18,569 nucleotides of DNA from MAG-120531 sp041163765 (GTDB taxonomy: Bacteria; Bacteroidota; Bacteroidia; Flavobacteriales; Flavobacteriaceae): the NCBI GenBank assembly GCA_041163765.1, contig JBEAQS010000054.1, forward strand, positions 1 through 18,569, read 5' to 3'. The translations under genes and the position numbers were made by a program. The notes under the pieces are model-generated. The model was not told where the DNA came from. It made no database searches and worked only from the letters and a program-made list of their open reading frames with translations. This document shows, piece by piece, positions 13,456 to 18,569 of this stretch; position 1 is the stretch's first letter; every line of letters starts with the position of its first letter.

Positions 13456-15828
13456 ATGAAAACCAACGGATTTTGGCAACTTATCGCCCGGGTCATTCTT
13501 AGAAATCGCTTACTGATCCTTCTGGTAATTGCTGGAATCACTGCTGCGCTGGCTACCCAATGGAAGTACATGAGGTTCTCCAACACGGAGGCCAATCTTT
13601 TGCCTATTGATCACCCGATCAGCCTCACCTATCAAAACTTTTTATCTCAATTTGGCGAGGAAGGCAATATCGTGGCTGTCGCCATCACTCATGCGGACCA
13701 AATATCTGCCGAATCCTTAGGGCATTGGCATGAATTTAGCCGCTCGCTGGAAAAATTGGACGAAGTAGACTTGGTACTTTCCACCGAGAATGTACGCACG
13801 CTCAAAAAAAGCGAATCTGGAGACCGTTTTACTTTTAGCCCCTACTACGAAGATGTGGAACAAACACCTGATCCCGAATCTTTAAAACATTTCTTTATCT
13901 CCCAACCGTTCTACGAACAAATCCTATACAACAAGGAGACATCAACCGTGAGAACGTTGATTTATTTGGACAAAAAAATCGTCAATACTTCAGCCAGAAA
14001 AACCTTCATACTGGAGAAGTTTAACCCATTGGTAGAAAAGTTCGAACAGAACTCCGGTCTGAATGCCTACGTATCTGGTATGCCCTACATACGGACCATG
14101 AATGCACAAAGCATTATCGATGAAATTGGGCTTTTCATATTGGGCGCATTGGTGGTGACCACCCTAATCTTCTTTTTGTTTTTTAGGTCCTACCGAGCCA
14201 CCTTGATTTCTATGGCCGTGGTAATCATAGGCGTTATGTGGTCGTTTGGTATCTTGGGATTGTTGCGGTACGAAATCACCGTGCTTACCGCGCTGATTCC
14301 CCCATTGATTATCGTGATAGGTATTCCCAATTGTATCTTCTTGATCAACAAATACCAACAGGAAGTAAAGAACCATGGAAACAAAGCGCTTTCGCTGATT
14401 AGGGTGATTGGAAAAGTGGGCAACGCCACCTTGATGACCAACATGACCACTGCTTCGGGGTTTGCCACATTTGCCTTGACCAACAGTAACTTGCTCAAAG
14501 AATTTGGCATTGTAGCGTCAATCAATATCTTGGGTATTTTCCTCTTGTCCATTGCCATCATTCCCATCATCTACAGTATGATGGATAAGCCCAAAGACAG
14601 GCACCTGAAACATTTAGAAAAAAGATGGATCGGGGGTTTTGTACAGTGGACCATTGAGGTCGTGCGCCATCGCAGAGTAACTATCTACATGATAGCCATT
14701 TCTGCACTAGCCATCAGTATCATAGGGATTTTCCAAATCAAAACCTCGGGGTCACCCATTGAGGATATGCCCAAAAACAAATCTTTTTACCAAGATATTG
14801 GGTTCTTCGAACAGGAATTTACCGCCGTATTGCCCTTGGATATTGTTGTAGAAACCAAACAAAAAAACGGGGTATATCGCCCTGCCACCTTGAAGCGGAT
14901 CGATGAACTTCAGCAATACATAGAAACCGAAGAAAATCTGGCCAAGCCACTATCTGTAGTCAACCTGGTTAAATATGCCAAACAAGCCTACTACAATGGC
15001 TTACCTCAATACTATGAATTGCCCAGTCCACAAGAGCGAAGTTTTATCAACCAAGCCATTCTCAACAGCAGTGAGTCACAAAATAACTTACTCAGTGCCT
15101 TCACCGATTCCAGCGGGCAAATCACCCGTATTTCCACAGGAATTAAAAATCTAGGAACAAAGGAAATGGAATTGGTGTACAGCGGTTTAGACAAAACACT
15201 CGATCGGCTTTTTCCCAAAGAGCAATACACTACCTATACGACTGGAAAAGCACTTCTGTTTCTCAAGGGAACAGAATATTTAATCACCAACTTAATGATC
15301 TCACTAGTACTAGCCATATTGCTCATCTCCCTATTTATGGCCTATCTGTTTAGATCGTTTAGAATGATTGTCATTTCTTTGATTCCCAACATATTACCCT
15401 TAATCATAACCGCTGGGATTATGGGTTTTGTCGGCATTCCCATCAAACCATCAACCATTTTGGTATTCAGCATTGCCTTTGGAATATCGGTAGATGATAC
15501 CATTCACTTTTTGGCCAAATACCGACAGGAATTAGTCTTGCATCAATGGAAAATTAAAGTCTCTGTATACGGAGCACTCAAAGAAACTGGGGTGAGTATG
15601 TTTTACACCTCCATCGTTTTATTTTTCGGATTCTCTATATTCACCGTATCCGATTTTGGCGGCACCATCGCCTTAGGTGCCTTAGTGTCCATCACGTTAT
15701 TACTGGCGATGTTGTCAAACCTTGTATTGCTACCTGCCCTATTGCTTTCATTGGAGCGAAGTATTGCCAACAAAAACACCTTAAAAGAAATCCCCCTGGA
15801 TATCCTCCCGGATGATTCAGATCAATAA
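13456..15828 (+). CDS. RND superfamily exporter (MMPL/HAE3-like)
   Basis: This 790-residue protein has the two-fold RND plan. TM1 (about 16-36) precedes a large periplasmic domain, a bundle of five helices follows (about 225-376), TM7 lies at 409-430, then a second periplasmic domain and five more helices (about 610-766). The two loops of about 180 residues, shorter than in AcrB-type pumps, point to the MMPL/HAE3 branch, which typically moves hydrophobic or lipid-like molecules. Substrate and partners are unknown; no membrane-fusion protein or outer-membrane channel gene is adjacent. TM10 contains GISVDDTIH, the acidic pair expected for proton coupling, while the matching TM4 reads GIPNCIFLINKY and lacks it. 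It starts 45 bp after frr and no promoter is evident, so it may belong to the pyrH operon. Confidence 0.85.
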   Translation: MKTNGFWQLIARVILRNRLLILLVIAGITAALATQWKYMRFSNTEANLLPIDHPISLTYQNFLSQFGEEGNIVAVAITHADQISAESLGHWHEFSRSLEKLDEVDLVLSTENVRTLKKSESGDRFTFSPYYEDVEQTPDPESLKHFFISQPFYEQILYNKETSTVRTLIYLDKKIVNTSARKTFILEKFNPLVEKFEQNSGLNAYVSGMPYIRTMNAQSIIDEIGLFILGALVVTTLIFFLFFRSYRATLISMAVVIIGVMWSFGILGLLRYEITVLTALIPPLIIVIGIPNCIFLINKYQQEVKNHGNKALSLIRVIGKVGNATLMTNMTTASGFATFALTNSNLLKEFGIVASINILGIFLLSIAIIPIIYSMMDKPKDRHLKHLEKRWIGGFVQWTIEVVRHRRVTIYMIAISALAISIIGIFQIKTSGSPIEDMPKNKSFYQDIGFFEQEFTAVLPLDIVVETKQKNGVYRPATLKRIDELQQYIETEENLAKPLSVVNLVKYAKQAYYNGLPQYYELPSPQERSFINQAILNSSESQNNLLSAFTDSSGQITRISTGIKNLGTKEMELVYSGLDKTLDRLFPKEQYTTYTTGKALLFLKGTEYLITNLMISLVLAILLISLFMAYLFRSFRMIVISLIPNILPLIITAGIMGFVGIPIKPSTILVFSIAFGISVDDTIHFLAKYRQELVLHQWKIKVSVYGALKETGVSMFYTSIVLFFGFSIFTVSDFGGTIALGALVSITLLLAMLSNLVLLPALLLSLERSIANKNTLKEIPLDILPDDSDQ

Positions 15829-15830
15829 AT

Positions 15831-15838
15831 TATCTTTG
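15831..15838 (+). promoter_or_regulatory. -7 element upstream of asnS
   Basis: TATCTTTG matches TAnnTTTG. It starts two bases after the stop codon of the RND gene and lies 28 bp before the asnS ATG. No -33 TTG is present at the right distance, so asnS may also be read from upstream. Confidence 0.4.
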
Positions 15839-15866
15839 TTTCCTTATTTGCCTATACAAGCTGACT

Positions 15867-17300
15867 ATGAAAACGCCTACGATTTGCCAATTGCTCCTAG
15901 AAGACAAAACAGCTAAAAACATTACCGTTCAGGGATGGGTACGCAGTTTTAGAAGTAACCGATTTATTGCGCTAAACGATGGATCAACCGGTCAAAATCT
16001 TCAGTGCGTGGTCGAATTTGAGCAGTACGACCCCGCCTTATTGAAACAGATCAGCGTAGGTGCAGCGTTAAAACTCACTGGAGACATCACTGAATCTGAA
16101 GGAGCAGGACAAAAATATGAACTGAAAGTTTCAGATATCACAGTTTATGGAACTTCTGATCCAGAAACATACCCCATTCAGCCCAAAAAACACTCGCTTG
16201 AATTCCTGAGAGAAAAAGCACATCTGCGGGTGCGCACCAATACCTTTAGCGCAGTAATGAGAGTGCGATCTAGGCTGGCCTATGCCGTTCACCATTATTT
16301 TACTACCCAATCATTCTATTACGTCCACACCCCCATCATTACCGGGTCAGATGCAGAAGGAGCGGGTGAAATGTTTCGAGTGACTACACTAGCCCCTCAA
16401 AATCCACCACTGACCGAAGCGGGTAAAGTAGATTACAAAGAAGATTTTTTTGGCAAGGAAACCAACCTCACCGTATCGGGCCAACTAGAGGCAGAGACCT
16501 ATGCCATGGCGCTAGGAAAAGTATACACCTTTGGGCCAACCTTCAGGGCCGAGAACTCCAATACCTCAAGGCACTTGGCTGAGTTTTGGATGATTGAACC
16601 AGAAGTTGCTTTTAACGACTTATGGGACAACATGGACTTGGCAGAGGACTTCATCAAGTACGTGATTAACGACGCACTTACCCACTGTAAAGAAGATTTG
16701 AATTTCTTGGAAGCTCGCTTGCTCGAGGAAGAAAAATCAAAGCCACAGGCTGATCGAAGTGAGCTATCCCTAATCGAGAAATTAAAATTTGTCACCGAAA
16801 ATAAATTTATCCGACTTTCTTACACCGAAGCAGTCGAGATATTGATACAGAGCACCCCGAACAAAAAGAAAAAGTTCCAATACCCCATTGAAGGTTGGGG
16901 CGTGGATCTACAAAGCGAACACGAACGTTACTTGGTAGAAAAGCACTTTAAGTGCCCCGTAGTACTGTACGATTACCCCGCTGAGATAAAAGCCTTTTAC
17001 ATGAGACTCAACGAGGATCAGAAAACAGTTCGGGCCATGGATATTTTATTCCCTGGTATAGGAGAGATCGTTGGTGGGTCACAAAGGGAAGAACGTTTAG
17101 CTGTGCTTGAACAACGCATTGAAGCCCTGGGAATCGACCCCAAAGAATTATGGTGGTATCTTGACCTGAGAAAATTTGGCACGGCACCACATGCCGGGTT
17201 CGGCTTAGGTTTTGAGCGATTGGTACTGTTTGTCACTGGTATGACCAACATCCGCGATGTTATTCCATTCCCCAGAACTCCGCAAAATGCAGAATTTTAA
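15867..17300 (+). CDS. asnS: Asparaginyl-tRNA synthetase
   Basis: The 477-residue protein is a class IIb aminoacyl-tRNA synthetase that charges tRNA-Asn. The N-terminal OB-fold anticodon-binding domain (about 1-110) contains VQGWVRSFRSNRFIALNDGS. The catalytic domain follows, with motif 1 around FYYVHTPIITGSDAEGAGEMF, motif 2 in TFGPTFRAENSNTSRHLAEFWMIEPE, and motif 3 in GFGLGFERLVLFVTGMTNIRDVIPFPRTP. The insertion with KVDYKEDFFGKETNLTVSGQLEAE is typical of AsnRS rather than AspRS. Its presence implies direct charging of tRNA-Asn, without relying on the amidotransferase route. rpoN follows after 36 bp. Confidence 0.97.
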   Translation: MKTPTICQLLLEDKTAKNITVQGWVRSFRSNRFIALNDGSTGQNLQCVVEFEQYDPALLKQISVGAALKLTGDITESEGAGQKYELKVSDITVYGTSDPETYPIQPKKHSLEFLREKAHLRVRTNTFSAVMRVRSRLAYAVHHYFTTQSFYYVHTPIITGSDAEGAGEMFRVTTLAPQNPPLTEAGKVDYKEDFFGKETNLTVSGQLEAETYAMALGKVYTFGPTFRAENSNTSRHLAEFWMIEPEVAFNDLWDNMDLAEDFIKYVINDALTHCKEDLNFLEARLLEEEKSKPQADRSELSLIEKLKFVTENKFIRLSYTEAVEILIQSTPNKKKKFQYPIEGWGVDLQSEHERYLVEKHFKCPVVLYDYPAEIKAFYMRLNEDQKTVRAMDILFPGIGEIVGGSQREERLAVLEQRIEALGIDPKELWWYLDLRKFGTAPHAGFGLGFERLVLFVTGMTNIRDVIPFPRTPQNAEF

Positions 17301-17336
17301 CTTGGACTTTACCGCTGCTTAATGTAGCTTCAAGAC

Positions 17337-18569
17337 ATGTTAAAACAACACCTACAACTTAAACTTTCTCAGAAATTATCCCCCCAGCAGATTCAACTCA
17401 TGAAGTTGATTCAGTTGCCTACACAGGCATTCGAGCAAAGGATCAGGCAAGAACTCGAAGAAAATCCAGCGCTAGAAAAAGGAAAAGAGGAGTTGGACAA
17501 TGACGTATCGGACGTTTATGAGGATGATTTATACGAGAATGATACTCAAGAGATCGATGCTCAGGATGTCAATATCGATGATTATTTGAGCGATGACGAG
17601 TTTCCCGACTACAAAACGCAAAGCAACAACTACGCGGAACAAGAAGAACGAGAAATACCCTATGCAGCTGGTCAAAGTTTTTACCAATCCCTGATAGACC
17701 AACTCAACCAACAGATGACCACCGAACGAGAGTGGTTAATCGCTGCCTTTTTAATCGGAAGCATCGATGAAAGCGGCTATCTGAGAAGACCTATGCTCGA
17801 TTTACTCGACGACCTCGCCTTTAACGAAAATCTGATAGCTAGCGAACATGAAATAGAGCAGGTGATGGAGCAATTCTTGCACAAACTTGATCCAGCAGGC
17901 GTAGGCGCACGAACTTTAGAAGAATGTCTTCTGATTCAACTATCCAGAAAAACAAGCACAGAAGCGGTAAAAAACGCAAAATTACTCATAGAACTAGCAT
18001 TTGATGCATTCAGCAAAAAACACTATGATAAAATTATGCAGCGTCTTAAGTGGGAGGAGCATACGCTTAGGGAAGCATTGCATGAGATAGAAAAATTAAA
18101 CCCCAAACCAGGAAGTGCCTTTACGGAACAAGGCAAAATCACGGAACACATCATCCCTGACTTCACACTCATGGTCCAAGACGGTTCTATAGACATACAA
18201 CTCAACGGCAGAAACGCGCCAGAATTACACGTGTCTCCTGCGTACCAAACGTTAATGCACACCTATAAAGATGGTGCAGACAAGACCCCAAGTCTAAAAG
18301 AAGCCGTCACCTTTATCAAACATAAACTCGATGCCGCTCAATGGTTTATCGACGCCATCAAACAAAGACAAGATACCTTACTCAGAACGATGAATGCCAT
18401 AGTCGCTCATCAAAAAGAGTATTTTCTAACCGGCGATGAAACAAAAATAAAACCGTTGATTTTAAAGGATATCGCTCAAGAGATTAACATGGATATATCG
18501 ACGGTATCCCGGGTGGTCAACAGTAAATACGTCGACACACCTTACGGAACACACTTAGTGAAATACTAT
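17337..18569 (+). CDS. rpoN: RNA polymerase sigma-54 factor (3'-truncated by the window)
   Basis: The frame opens at ATG 17337 and remains open for 411 codons to the window end. Region I is the Gln/Leu-rich activator-interacting segment (LKQHLQLKLSQKLSPQQIQLMKLIQ). Region II (about 50-105) is strongly acidic. The core-RNA-polymerase-binding domain spans about 110-300, with LNPKPGSAF near residue 255. The DNA-binding helix-turn-helix follows near 375-400 (LKDIAQEINMDISTVSRVVNSKYV). The RpoN box and roughly the last 70-80 residues lie outside the window. Sigma-54 recognises -24/-12 promoters and needs AAA+ activators, none of which is encoded here. The 36-bp gap to asnS without a clear promoter suggests cotranscription. 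Confidence 0.96.
   Translation, partial: MLKQHLQLKLSQKLSPQQIQLMKLIQLPTQAFEQRIRQELEENPALEKGKEELDNDVSDVYEDDLYENDTQEIDAQDVNIDDYLSDDEFPDYKTQSNNYAEQEEREIPYAAGQSFYQSLIDQLNQQMTTEREWLIAAFLIGSIDESGYLRRPMLDLLDDLAFNENLIASEHEIEQVMEQFLHKLDPAGVGARTLEECLLIQLSRKTSTEAVKNAKLLIELAFDAFSKKHYDKIMQRLKWEEHTLREALHEIEKLNPKPGSAFTEQGKITEHIIPDFTLMVQDGSIDIQLNGRNAPELHVSPAYQTLMHTYKDGADKTPSLKEAVTFIKHKLDAAQWFIDAIKQRQDTLLRTMNAIVAHQKEYFLTGDETKIKPLILKDIAQEINMDISTVSRVVNSKYVDTPYGTHLVKYY

Overview
This window reads as ordinary chromosome from a member of the Bacteroidota, most likely class Flavobacteriia. The evidence is fourfold. Several intergenic gaps carry the phylum's characteristic promoter (a TTTG/TTG -33 element about 19 bp before a TAnnTTTG -7 element). 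Start codons lack Shine-Dalgarno sequences and sit behind A/T-rich leaders. The gene set includes a large DUF2723 membrane protein. The order rplM-rpsI-rpsB-tsf-pyrH-frr and the adjacent asnS-rpoN pair fit this group. I cannot fix genus or species. There is no phage, IS element, CRISPR array or secretion cluster.

Left end (1-500): a probable leftward promoter with a hairpin-bearing leader and the first codons of an unidentified minus-strand gene, divergent from a tRNA-Gln(UUG) gene. The last 14 nt of the tRNA and its terminator are duplicated perfectly 178 bp downstream, just before a DUF2723 gene (GT-C-like integral membrane protein). Middle left (3.8-6.2 kb): DUF2723 converges on three minus-strand genes: a cysteine-free thioredoxin-fold protein, a membrane-anchored metallophosphoesterase and cutC. 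An 18-bp-arm palindrome separates the convergent transcripts. Next (6.3-9.15 kb): a three-domain DNA polymerase I, divergent from cutC.

Right half (9.2-18.6 kb): a co-directional housekeeping block. It contains rplM-rpsI (overlapping by one base, with its own consensus promoter and terminator), rpsB-tsf (with a structured leader and its own terminator), pyrH-frr followed by an RND/MMPL exporter, and asnS-rpoN, the last running off the window end. These genes serve translation (S2, S9, L13, EF-Ts, ribosome recycling, AsnRS), pyrimidine nucleotide supply (UMP kinase) and sigma-54 transcription.

I found no large new system. The points most worth following up are the tRNA-3'-end/terminator duplication, the thioredoxin lacking its CxxC motif, the Rho-N/SAP-like C-terminal extension on ribosomal protein S2, the structured rpsB leader, the hairpin leader at the left edge, and the asymmetric proton-relay motifs of the RND exporter.
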